Shown: positions 1-7,664 of the stretch, piece by piece
Layout of the letters: each line of letters begins with the position of its first letter
Numbering within the stretch: position 1 is the stretch's first letter
DNA from: Bradyrhizobium sp. 141
GTDB lineage: Bacteria > Pseudomonadota > Alphaproteobacteria > Rhizobiales > Xanthobacteraceae
Length of the DNA: 64,000 bases
Assembly (NCBI RefSeq): GCF_023074055.1
Contig: NZ_JADPKR010000005.1
Span: 1-64,000 of the forward strand
Direction of reading: 5' to 3'
Notes under the pieces: model-generated
Databases searched by the model: none
The model's input: only the letters and a program-made list of their open reading frames with translations
What the model was told of the DNA's origin: nothing
Position numbers and translations under genes: made by a program

Positions 1-175
1 CGCCCTGCCCGCCCCATCTCGTGCCGACGCTGCCGCGTCCACCGCAGACCCGGCTCGCGACAGTGACGACACAAGATCGCCCCTCTTGGATGAGCCGGGA
101 TGGACGACACATACGACAAAACCGAATTTCGGTAAAGTGGAATATTTTTGCGCGGCTGGATTGACAGCGGAGCGA
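1..175. repeat. Dispersed intergenic repeat, copy A (cut by window edge)
   Basis: Positions 1-151 match 27051-27201 closely; about 105 bases (roughly 47-151) look identical, and similarity fades after a TTGAC-like segment. The shared part includes the 13-base palindrome ACCGAATTTCGGT and an AT-rich stretch after it. A much more decayed relative lies at 4471-4575. The short open frames inside are not shared as proteins, so I read this as a non-coding dispersed element. The left end lies outside the window. Confidence 0.8.
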
Positions 176-330
176 CACAGGCACGCTCCGTAGCCCGGAT
201 GAGCCAACGGGTCGGCGCGACGCGCCGCCCGATGACAGGCTCCGCGACATCCGGGATCGTTGCGACTGAGGTCCCGGATATCGCTGCGCTCACCCTGGCT
301 AGGGGCGTCGGACATCACTTAAAACGCGCA

Positions 331-362
331 CAAAAAAACACCCGGCGGTTTCCCGCCGGGTG
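331..362 (-). terminator. Rho-independent terminator of the porin gene
   Basis: A perfect 10-bp stem (339-348 with 353-362, CACCCGGCGG) with a 4-base loop is followed, on the minus strand, by seven T residues (332-338). It lies 25 bases after the porin stop codon, the standard place for an intrinsic terminator. Confidence 0.9.
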
Positions 363-386
363 CTCGTCGAAGTGCTTCGACTGATC

Positions 387-1958
387 TTACCAGTTGCGCT
401 GAGCGCGGAGCAGCAGGGTGACGCTGTCCTGATCCTTCAGCTCGTACAGGGCGGCCGGCTTGGCCGTCGTGCCGGCACCAGCGTAACCAACCGTGCCCGA
501 GTACTTCTGGTCGAGACGGGTCCAGTTGAGGTCGCCCGAGAACGTCAGGTTCTTGACCGGGGTCCAGCGGGTGATGATGCCGACCTGGCCGACGGCGAAG
601 TCAGGGTTACAACCCGTGACACCGGCGAGACCGCCGAAGACGCCGCCTGCACCGCCAGCGCCGCAGAGCGCGGTCTTGGCGACCGAGCCGTACTGCGCCT
701 GAGCGTAGGCACCGTAGAGCGCGGTGTTCCAGTAGGGATCCCAGTTGTGGGTGTAAGCACCACGGAAGCCCCAGGTCTTGACGGTTTCCTGCTGGCCGCC
801 CGTGACGAACACGGTGTCCGGAGCATAGGCGAAGCCAACGCTCTGGTAAGCAATGCCCGAGCTGCCGAACATCGAGTAGGAGCTGCCGGCCAGGTTCTGG
901 AAGTTGTAGCGGGTCGCACCGTCGGTGTAGACGCCCGAAATGTTGATCACGTCACCCGCACCAGTCGGGATGTTCTTGATCGACAGAGCGAGCTGAACCG
1001 CCCAGCCCCACTTGTCGTCGGGGTGGCCGGTGGCTTCGGTGGCGCCGTAGTAGGCGACGTGGTTGTCATGCGCAGCGACCGACGCCTGGAACATACCCCA
1101 AGCCTGGTCGACGCGGACCATACCGACGAGGTTCGGCGAACGCGAGCCGCCGATGGCGTTGGAGCCATACGAGCCGCCGACCATGCCGCCTGCGGTCGCG
1201 CCGGTCAGGTTCACGTTGCCCGCCTGATAGTAGGCCGTCGCATCTTCAGCCGAGAACGCCGCCGTCACGCCCTGACCGAAGTCAGCGGTGTAGGTGAACT
1301 GGTTGACGCCGGTGACCGTGCCGGAACCGCCGACGAGGCTGTCGATGTTGTTGCCGGGATAGTTGGTCCAGGGCGCGTCGAACTGCGACACGGCCTTACC
1401 CATGGTGAAGCCAGCGAACTGGATGAAGGCGTAGTACACGCCGAGCGAACCGCCCGAAGTGTTGCCGTCGGTGCCGTTGATCGACGAACCAACGAGCGCC
1501 GGCGTCGCACCGGAGGTGTTGAGGCCGAGGTTGCCGGTATAAACCGTGCTGCCCGTCGCGGAGCCGGAGCCCTGATAGCCGCCGGTCGTCCAGGTGAAGA
1601 CGCCGTCGAAGAAGGTACGGACGACGCCGTATTCGGTCGCGGTGCGCGTGTCGATGTTGAGATCCTGACGAGCGCGCATCTGGTAGTAGTTGCTGAGACG
1701 GTTGTGCGCACCGCCCGGAGAGCCGTTCGAAATGCCGTAATTGCTGTTGGTGTTGAACGCGACTTCGGCGCGCAGATAACCACCCAGCTTGATGCAGGTG
1801 TCGGTGCCCGGGATGTAGTAGAAACCGGCGCCGTACAGCGAGCAGATCTTCACGTATTCGACCGCCTTGGCCTTCACGGGAAGATCGGCTGCGAACGCCC
1901 CGGAGGCGGCCATCAGGCCGGCAGCCGAGCCGAGCAAAAGCGTCTTCGTCAACTTCAT
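387..1958 (-). CDS. Omp2-type outer-membrane porin
   Basis: General diffusion porin of the alphaproteobacterial Porin_2 (Omp2a/b) family, 523 residues. Residues 1-23 form a signal peptide ending GAFA. The mature chain begins ADLPVKAKAVEYVKIC and contains the family's N-terminal cysteine pair (VKIC ... DTCIKLGGYLRAE). The rest is rich in Gly, Ser, Thr, Tyr and Trp, as expected for an alternating beta-barrel, and it ends in Trp (AQRNW), matching the aromatic C-terminus used for barrel assembly. A GGAGG site precedes the ATG, a promoter can be read at 2101-2129, and a strong terminator follows. At 523 residues it is at the long end for the family. Codon use is strongly biased, consistent with a major envelope protein. 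The long open frame on the opposite strand is a by-product of that bias. Confidence 0.95.
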   Translation of the reverse strand: MKLTKTLLLGSAAGLMAASGAFAADLPVKAKAVEYVKICSLYGAGFYYIPGTDTCIKLGGYLRAEVAFNTNSNYGISNGSPGGAHNRLSNYYQMRARQDLNIDTRTATEYGVVRTFFDGVFTWTTGGYQGSGSATGSTVYTGNLGLNTSGATPALVGSSINGTDGNTSGGSLGVYYAFIQFAGFTMGKAVSQFDAPWTNYPGNNIDSLVGGSGTVTGVNQFTYTADFGQGVTAAFSAEDATAYYQAGNVNLTGATAGGMVGGSYGSNAIGGSRSPNLVGMVRVDQAWGMFQASVAAHDNHVAYYGATEATGHPDDKWGWAVQLALSIKNIPTGAGDVINISGVYTDGATRYNFQNLAGSSYSMFGSSGIAYQSVGFAYAPDTVFVTGGQQETVKTWGFRGAYTHNWDPYWNTALYGAYAQAQYGSVAKTALCGAGGAGGVFGGLAGVTGCNPDFAVGQVGIITRWTPVKNLTFSGDLNWTRLDQKYSGTVGYAGAGTTAKPAALYELKDQDSVTLLLRAQRNW

Positions 1959-2100
1959 TAGGTAAACCTCCAGGTCGATTCAGGGGGCTCGGCTTCCTCG
2001 GAGGACACCGCTTCACCCTCATAATTTCCGTTCAATTCAGATCCGCACTGAAGGTCCGGACTGAAACGACAGTGAGGTGCCCCCCCTCCGTCGTGCCTCA

Positions 2101-2129
2101 CGTATAGTTTATAAAAACAACAGCCTCAA
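2101..2129 (-). promoter_or_regulatory. Candidate sigma-70-like promoter of the porin
   Basis: On the minus strand TTGAGG (2124-2129) is separated by 17 bases from TATACG (2101-2106). This is good spacing and close to consensus for a housekeeping promoter. It would give a 5' leader of about 130 bases before the porin ATG at 1958. The assignment is by eye only. Confidence 0.5.
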
Positions 2130-2223
2130 TTTATTGATTTGGTGAATTGTCAGTTCAACGAGAGATGTTGCCGGGGAGCAACAGAGCCGATGTGAAGGCT
2201 AACTAACGTACTGAATAAAAAGT

Positions 2224-2258
2224 AAAAAGCCCTCAGGGGGCATCCCGAGGGCTTTCTT
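2224..2258. terminator. Orphan intrinsic terminator hairpin between divergent genes
   Basis: A 9-bp perfect stem (2226-2234 AAAGCCCTC with 2247-2255) encloses a 12-base G/C-rich loop. On the minus strand it is followed by a long T-rich tract (TTTTTACTTTTTATT); on the plus strand by TTTCTT only. No protein gene ends here: the porin (minus) starts at 1958 and the MarR gene (plus) starts at 2496. The hairpin may therefore end a small RNA, more probably on the minus strand, starting somewhere in 2260-2400. The rest of 1959-2495 holds only the porin promoter and the MarR leader. Confidence 0.6.
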
Positions 2259-2495
2259 GGAGGTCTCACATCGCTGTCCGCCGACGCGGTCAAGAGCAGC
2301 AAAGATTGAGTGGGCCGAGACGTAATTGAATTAATTGATTTTTGCAAGCATCGAATCTTTAGACCATTTCCACAATGACGTGTCTGCGGCCCTTGCACGG
2401 GCGCAACATAGGAGACGTCCTCGCGATATCCCGATAGAACACTGGTCCAAGAACAATAAAAAAGGATCAACGCCAAACGGGAGGGGCAGCGTGGC

Positions 2496-2975
2496 ATGAT
2501 CGAGAAGAAGCTCGACAGGGCGATTAGGGACTTCATCTGGAATGTCGTCGAAATTCACTCTCAGCTGGAGGACATCCATACCAGCTGGGCCGGACTGCTG
2601 GGCATTACCCAGCCGCAATGGCTGATCTTGATGGCAATCACTGAACTGGACGAAGGGCGTGGCGTCGCCGGCATCGAGATCGCGAACAAGCTGCGGGTCC
2701 ACCCGGCCTTCGTGACCAACCAGACCAAGACCCTGGAAAAGGGCGGCTTTCTATCGCGGCGGCCGGCAGCGGACGATGCCCGCTTCATTCTGATGTCGCT
2801 GACGGCGAAGGCGACGACGGAGATCGAGAAGCTGTCCAAGAGAAAGCTCGCCTTGAATTCGACCATGTTCAACGAGCTCGACGAGAAGAGCCTGGCTGAG
2901 CTGAATGCCGCGCTCGCAACGATCGCCAGGAACGCCCGGCTGGCGGCACGATTGCTGGCCATCGACGCGTCGTGA
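2496..2975 (+). CDS. MarR-family transcriptional regulator
   Basis: 159-residue protein with the MarR layout: an N-terminal dimerisation helix, a winged helix at about residues 45-110 (motifs RVHPAFVTNQTKTLEKGGFL and DARFILMSLT for recognition helix and wing) and a C-terminal helix. Proteins of this family bind palindromes near their own gene and are usually released by small aromatic or phenolic ligands. A GGGAGGGG ribosome site precedes the ATG. It is transcribed away from the porin. The gene at 3083-4183 is convergent, so no target operon is evident except possibly its own promoter. Confidence 0.9.
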   Translation: MIEKKLDRAIRDFIWNVVEIHSQLEDIHTSWAGLLGITQPQWLILMAITELDEGRGVAGIEIANKLRVHPAFVTNQTKTLEKGGFLSRRPAADDARFILMSLTAKATTEIEKLSKRKLALNSTMFNELDEKSLAELNAALATIARNARLAARLLAIDAS

Positions 2976-3082
2976 TGCGCTGATGCCTGGCTTGGAATCT
3001 GCCTGGCCTGGAATCAGCGTCCGAGCCGGGCACCGATGCCGCCGGGCCGCCACGATTGACCTGCACGCGATTCGGGACCGGG

Positions 3083-4183
3083 CTAAAGGTAGGTCACGGG
3101 TTGATGCTGGCGGGCCGTTCCGAGCTTGCTGTCGAGCCAGTCGAAAACGAAGTCGTCGACAGCGATGAAGTTCTCGACCTCGCCGAGCGGATGCAGGACG
3201 TTGTTGGGTACGACGACTGAGCAATCAGCTCCACTCTGCCGATAGCCGGCTTGCAGATCGAGAGCATCCTGCTCCCACACCAGGGAACGACTCCCGACGA
3301 CCATGAGCAGCGGACACGGGAGCCGGCGCGACGGCAGCGACGAACGGGTCGAAGCCGCGTCAGGGACGGCCTGCCCGGAGCCGCTCATCCAGCGAAGCGA
3401 TGCGCGACGCATGAGCGGGCTCAAAAGGCCGCCGTCACACACCGCGGCCGCGATCCTGCGATCCGAGAGGGCAAGGCGGGATGCATAGCAGGCGCTCGTC
3501 CCTTCGCCATAGATCGCGATCCGCCGCGAGTCGACATCGGAGCGAGCTTCCAGATAGTCCAACCAGCACTGGAGCCTGTGCTCCGGCTTGAAGGAGCGAT
3601 GAACGGTCGAATTGCCGGCATCGACGAGCAGCAGCGACATGCTCCCGCAGAGTGACGCCGGCAACAGCCTGCTCATCATCGAGCCCAAAGTGATGTCCTC
3701 GTCACTGACGCAGATGACCGCCGGCGCGGAAGGTCCACGGCGGAGCGCCGGCAGAAAGAAGCCAGCCAACGCTCCCTGATCGAAGCAATCGATCTTGACG
3801 CGCTCGATCGCGAGGCCCGCCTCCGCCTCGAAGCCTCTCAGGCTGATGCCGACCTCGCCTGCGAGGTCGGCACTTGCGACATCTTCCGGACAAGACAAGC
3901 TTCTGACGACTTCGAGGGCCGTCAGCGAACATAGCCACGCTTCCCGCGCAGTCTGAGCGGAACCAGCGTCGCGCGCAGATTGGGCCAATGTCCGGTAGTC
4001 GTCTGCGACCCTCAGCCAGTCCGAAATCCACAGATGCCGATGTGTCTCACGCACGAGCTCTGCGACGGACAGGCTTTCGAAAAATTGAGACGCGCGAGCC
4101 CGCAAGCGTGCCAGGCTTTGCCCGGCGCCGTCGCACGATCCGCAAGGCCAATGATCACCTTCCATGTCAGTCGGCTCGGGCAC
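3083..4183 (-). CDS. Alpha/beta-hydrolase-fold protein with altered nucleophile elbow
   Basis: 366 residues (GTG start; an in-frame ATG lies 18 bases further in). Layout resembles the FrsA / 2,6-dihydropseudooxynicotine-hydrolase group: a helical N-terminal cap of about 150 residues, then an alpha/beta-hydrolase core. The elbow after the beta-strand RIAIYG reads GEGTSACYA where the family has G-x-S-x-G-G, so the nucleophile serine position is glycine and a serine sits two residues later. A possible general-base His is in VLHPLGEVENF near the C-terminus. Either the neighbouring Thr or Ser has taken over, or the protein is catalytically dead. No operon partner is present, the ribosome site is weak, and the substrate is unknown. 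Confidence 0.7.
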   Translation of the reverse strand: MPEPTDMEGDHWPCGSCDGAGQSLARLRARASQFFESLSVAELVRETHRHLWISDWLRVADDYRTLAQSARDAGSAQTAREAWLCSLTALEVVRSLSCPEDVASADLAGEVGISLRGFEAEAGLAIERVKIDCFDQGALAGFFLPALRRGPSAPAVICVSDEDITLGSMMSRLLPASLCGSMSLLLVDAGNSTVHRSFKPEHRLQCWLDYLEARSDVDSRRIAIYGEGTSACYASRLALSDRRIAAAVCDGGLLSPLMRRASLRWMSGSGQAVPDAASTRSSLPSRRLPCPLLMVVGSRSLVWEQDALDLQAGYRQSGADCSVVVPNNVLHPLGEVENFIAVDDFVFDWLDSKLGTARQHQPVTYL

Positions 4184-4470
4184 AAAGTCGAGGTCGGCTC
4201 AACTCAATCGTCACGTCCAGCTCCATCGCTGATAAACATTAGTTTGCCCGCGCATGCCGCCACGATCAGGGCCTTGTCGTTTCTTGTTGCGATCGGCGAA
4301 TAGAAATGACTTCACCTTGCCGATGGAAGAGACATGCCTGCCTAGGCCGTCATTGTGAAGCCACGATATGGTGAGCGATGCGGCGGATTGCCGCTTCATC
4401 CATGCGCGCTGGCGACGTGACAACATGATGACAGCGATACCGACGTGCTGATCATCAGCGCGCGTAGTGT
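4184..4470. other. Intergenic region without recognisable genes
   Basis: Upstream region of the minus-strand hydrolase-like gene. I see no convincing promoter, terminator or conserved small protein here. A 71-codon minus-strand frame (4211-4426) has no ribosome site and no recognisable sequence. The decayed repeat at 4471-4575 follows. Confidence 0.6.
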
Positions 4471-4575
4471 GACGACGTACGATCGCACCTCACGATGAGC
4501 CGGGACGAGCAAGACGGATCGGAATTCGGTAAAGCCGTATGGCGTTGGGCGAGCGGATTGTCAGCGGCACGTGCC
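4471..4575. repeat. Decayed copy C of the dispersed repeat
   Basis: Aligns with gaps to positions 65-175 of copy A. Shared blocks in order are GATCGC-CCTC, GATGAGCCGGGA, ATTCGGTAAAG and GGATTG-CAGCGG. The central AT-rich part is replaced by GC-rich sequence. It is clearly older or more diverged than the copies at 1 and 27051. Confidence 0.6.
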
Positions 4576-4781
4576 GAAGCGAGGGGCCTTGACTCGTCGG
4601 GCCACAAACGAAGGCCGGTAGGAGGCGCGCTGCGCAAGCCGGGGGTCCTTGCCGGCCGGCCCTGCCCTTGTATGCATTATCCCAGTTGCCATCCCCGCGC
4701 ACTTCGCTTTACATGCCGGCAACTCGCCCGCGGATGACGGCCGGGGCTCAAAAATCACACACATTGTCAAAGGGACGGAGC

Positions 4782-5846
4782 ATGGCGCGCAACATATTGA
4801 TTCTCGGGGCTTCTTACGGCTCGCTGCTGGGCACGAAGCTGTTGATGGCGGGGCACAACGTGACCCTGGTCTGCCGCGCCAAGACCGCGGAGCTGATCAA
4901 CCGTGAAGGTACCGAGGTGCGCATCAAATTGCGCGACGAGGCGGTGCACCGGGCGATCTTCTCGCGCAACCTGCCCGGCAAGCTCGACGCCGTGACCCCG
5001 GCCAATGTCGACCTCTCCCGCTACGATCTTGTCGGCCTTGCGATGCAGGAGCCGCAATACACCAACCACACGGTGCGCGTTCTCATGGTCAAGATCGCCG
5101 CGGCGAAGCTGCCGTGCCTGTCGATCATGAACATGCCGCCGCTGCCCTATCTGAAGCGTATCCCGGCGCTCGCCGACATGGATCTGGAAGAGGCCTACAC
5201 CAATGCGCAGGTGTGGGAGCGGTTCGAGCCCGGGCTGGTGACGCTGTGCTCACCCGACCCGCAGGCGTTCCGTCCGCCGGAAGAAGCCGCGAACGTGCTG
5301 CATGTCGGCCTGCCCACCAACTTCAAGGCGTCGATTTTCGCCGACGAGAAACACAACAAGGTGCTGCGCGAATTAGAGGCCGACATCGACGCGGTGACGC
5401 TCGACGGCCACGACGTGCCGGTGAAGCTGAAAGTGTTCGACTCGCTGTTCGTGCCGCTGGCGAAATGGTCGATGCTGCTGACCGGCAACTACCGCTGCAT
5501 CACGCCGAACGAGCCGCAGTCGATCCGCGACGCCGTGCACGGCGACCTCCAGCGCTCGCAGACGATCTACGACCATGTCGACGCCATCGCGCGCCGCCTC
5601 GGCGCCGATCCGCAGGACCAGGTGCCGTTCGCGAAATACGCCAAGGCCGCCGAAAGCCTGCTCAAGCCGTCATCGGCCGCGCGCGCGGTCGCGAGCGGCG
5701 CGCCCTTCATCGAGCGCGTCGACCTCCTGGTGAAGCTGATCTCGCATCAGCTCGGCGTGCCCAATTCCGAGATCGACCGCACGGTCGAGACCGTGGACCA
5801 GAAGCTGAACGAGAAGATCGTGCAGGGCGGATCCGGCGCGCAATAA
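4782..5846 (+). CDS. Ketopantoate reductase-like (ApbA/PanE) NAD(P)-dependent protein
   Basis: 354 residues starting at ATG 4782, chosen because GGGACGGAG lies just upstream; an upstream in-frame ATG lacks one. The N-terminus is a Rossmann strand-loop-helix (NILILGASYGSLLGTKLL), with the dinucleotide loop as GASYGS rather than the canonical GxGxxG, followed by VTLVCR as in ApbA/PanE proteins. The C-terminal half is helical, as in 6-phosphogluconate-dehydrogenase-like reductases. Known members reduce 2-oxo acids such as ketopantoate, but many paralogues have other substrates, and nothing around this gene concerns pantothenate. The function as a 2-oxoacid or acyl reductase is inferred from fold only. 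Confidence 0.7.
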   Translation: MARNILILGASYGSLLGTKLLMAGHNVTLVCRAKTAELINREGTEVRIKLRDEAVHRAIFSRNLPGKLDAVTPANVDLSRYDLVGLAMQEPQYTNHTVRVLMVKIAAAKLPCLSIMNMPPLPYLKRIPALADMDLEEAYTNAQVWERFEPGLVTLCSPDPQAFRPPEEAANVLHVGLPTNFKASIFADEKHNKVLRELEADIDAVTLDGHDVPVKLKVFDSLFVPLAKWSMLLTGNYRCITPNEPQSIRDAVHGDLQRSQTIYDHVDAIARRLGADPQDQVPFAKYAKAAESLLKPSSAARAVASGAPFIERVDLLVKLISHQLGVPNSEIDRTVETVDQKLNEKIVQGGSGAQ

Positions 5847-5873
5847 GCGCGCCGGATCCAGCGAGGCGTGGCT

Positions 5874-6458
5874 TCAAGCCGTCAGGAAGGATTGAAGCCA
5901 GATCAGGCCGGTCACGGCAACCAGCGTGACCGCGCCGACGCGCGTGACCAGGTCGGGATGCCCGAGGCGACGGGCACCACGGCCGAGCGTTGCGCCCAGA
6001 GTGATCCACGCAGCGCCAGCCGTAAGAATCTGCAACGCGATCACGCCGAGCCACGGCAGCAAATCAAGCGGCCCGGCCTCGAGCGGCAGGAGCAGGAAGG
6101 CGAAGACGATCGCTTTCGGGTTTAGCAGCGTGGCAAGCAGCACCTGGCCAAACCTCACCGGTGCACCGTCACGCCGCTCGCGTGTGTTGACGCGCCAGAG
6201 CATGAAGGCGAGGCACAGGATGTAGACGGTGACCGCGACGCGAAGCGCGAGCGCCGCGAGCGGGATGTCGCTGACGATGGGGCCGAGCGCGAGCCGCAGC
6301 AAGGCAATTGCCAGCAGATAGCCGCACAGCTCCGCCACCAGCAGATGAAGCGAGCGCGCAATGCCGATCCCCGCGCCCGATGTCGCGAGCAAGGTGTTGG
6401 TCGGGCCGGGCACTGCCAGCAGGACATAGGTCGCCGTGAAGAAGGTCAGGAGGGTCAT
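5874..6458 (-). CDS. LysE/RhtB-family amino-acid exporter
   Basis: 194-residue inner-membrane protein with about six hydrophobic segments. The N-terminus carries the LysE signature VPGPTNTLLATSGAG (family GPxxxxV/L pattern), and the second half contains LLNPKAIVFAF, matching the conserved NPK(A/T) motif. Family members export amino acids or their derivatives by proton antiport. It is convergent with the reductase-like gene and divergent from the gene at 6725; 266 bases of upstream DNA contain no clear operator. The substrate cannot be told from sequence. Confidence 0.88.
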   Translation of the reverse strand: MTLLTFFTATYVLLAVPGPTNTLLATSGAGIGIARSLHLLVAELCGYLLAIALLRLALGPIVSDIPLAALALRVAVTVYILCLAFMLWRVNTRERRDGAPVRFGQVLLATLLNPKAIVFAFLLLPLEAGPLDLLPWLGVIALQILTAGAAWITLGATLGRGARRLGHPDLVTRVGAVTLVAVTGLIWLQSFLTA

Positions 6459-6724
6459 GCGCCTGAGCTAGCAGGCCCCGGGCCAGGTTGATTTGATCTT
6501 CATCATCGAATCCGGTCCGCAAGGCCCGGAATCGGCGCGTCTGGTCCGAAACCGACCGTCCCCATGGTCGCCGATTTGCGAAAAATTTGCATCCATGCGA
6601 GGTCTGGCCTTACGTAACGGCAGCTGCCGAGATGCCTCGGCAGATACTCCAGATGCCGGTTCCGGGCAGCAGGTTCCGGGTGCCGGCCATGCCGGATGAT
6701 GGGCGAAAGAACAAGTCATCGAAG

Positions 6725-7561
6725 ATGGATCAATCGACGTTGCAGGTCGTTCGCGCGGTGGAGGCCGGCGCGACAACCATGAAGGGTGTGATCGACGCGA
6801 CCGGATTGTCCCGTCTCAAGGTCGAGCGCGCGTTGAACACACTGGAGAAGCAGAAGCTGCTCGTTCGCGACGGCCAAGGCTTCAAGGCTGGACAAGGCTT
6901 CAAGGCAGCCGGCGTGCCGAAGGCGGCGCCGCTGACCCGACAATGCGGATCGTGCAACGCCTGCTGCGACGTTCTCGAAGTGGCCGCCGTCGACAAGCCG
7001 GTGAACCATCTCTGCAAGCACTGGCAGACCGGCACCGGCTGCACCATCTACGACCGCCGCCCCCAGATGTGCCGCTCCTTCGTCTGCGCCTGGCTGCAAG
7101 GCCATCTCGACGACGAATGGTTTCCCGCGAAGTCGGGCATCATCGTCCATTTCAGCCAGGATGCCGTGAACGTCACGGTCGACGACCATTGTCCCGATCG
7201 CTGGCGTGAGGAGCCGTATTTCAGCAAGCTCGCCGAATGGTCGCTGAACGGGATCAGGCGGATCGGAAACCGGGGCTATGCCACCCTCGTCGTCTCCGGC
7301 GAGAACCGGTTCCTGCTGCTCGGGCGCACCGTCGTTCCCGAGCCGACGCTATCAGGCACGGCATTCCTGCCGCTCACGGCCGACACGTTCCGGTTCTGGC
7401 GGGCGACATCGCCGGAGCATTTGCAGCGATTGCATGAGCGGATCGCCGAGATCGAGCGGATCAGGCAGGAATTCGGCTCCTGCGCGATCCCCGAGAACGA
7501 GGACGACGATCCGCAGGCCCCCTATCGTCCCGCACTTCTACGGCAATCCAATCACGCCTGA
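6725..7561 (+). CDS. Winged-helix plus YkgJ-type cysteine-cluster protein
   Basis: 278 residues from ATG 6725 (an in-frame ATG at 6689 is possible; both ribosome sites are weak). Residues 1-48 resemble a small winged helix (LSRLKVERALNTLEKQKLL). A linker repeats the hexapeptide GQGFKA twice in tandem (residues 50-61). Residues 74-81 form the CxxCxxCC motif of the YkgJ (zinc or iron-chelating) family, followed by HLCKHW, GCTIYDRRPQMCR and VCAW, which supply the remaining ligands. The C-terminus is charged. YkgJ proteins are thought to bind a metal or Fe-S centre; the fusion to a DNA-binding-like domain suggests a metal- or redox-sensing regulator, but that is inference. It stands alone in a head-to-tail arrangement with the ATPase at 7665. 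Confidence 0.75.
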   Translation: MDQSTLQVVRAVEAGATTMKGVIDATGLSRLKVERALNTLEKQKLLVRDGQGFKAGQGFKAAGVPKAAPLTRQCGSCNACCDVLEVAAVDKPVNHLCKHWQTGTGCTIYDRRPQMCRSFVCAWLQGHLDDEWFPAKSGIIVHFSQDAVNVTVDDHCPDRWREEPYFSKLAEWSLNGIRRIGNRGYATLVVSGENRFLLLGRTVVPEPTLSGTAFLPLTADTFRFWRATSPEHLQRLHERIAEIERIRQEFGSCAIPENEDDDPQAPYRPALLRQSNHA

Positions 7562-7664
7562 ACGCCGCCGTGGGCAACGCGGCATGATCAGGGCCCTCCC
7601 GCTCGACGCGCCGCGACGGGATTGATAAGCCCCTGTCCGCGAATGACGGGGACTTGAGTCGGGC

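Noticed and set aside
360..1961. 533-codon open frame opposite the porin gene
   Set aside because: Exact antisense of a clear porin with signal peptide, ribosome site, promoter and terminator; sequence is low in complexity (Val, Arg, Gly, Asp) as expected from reversed high-GC codons.
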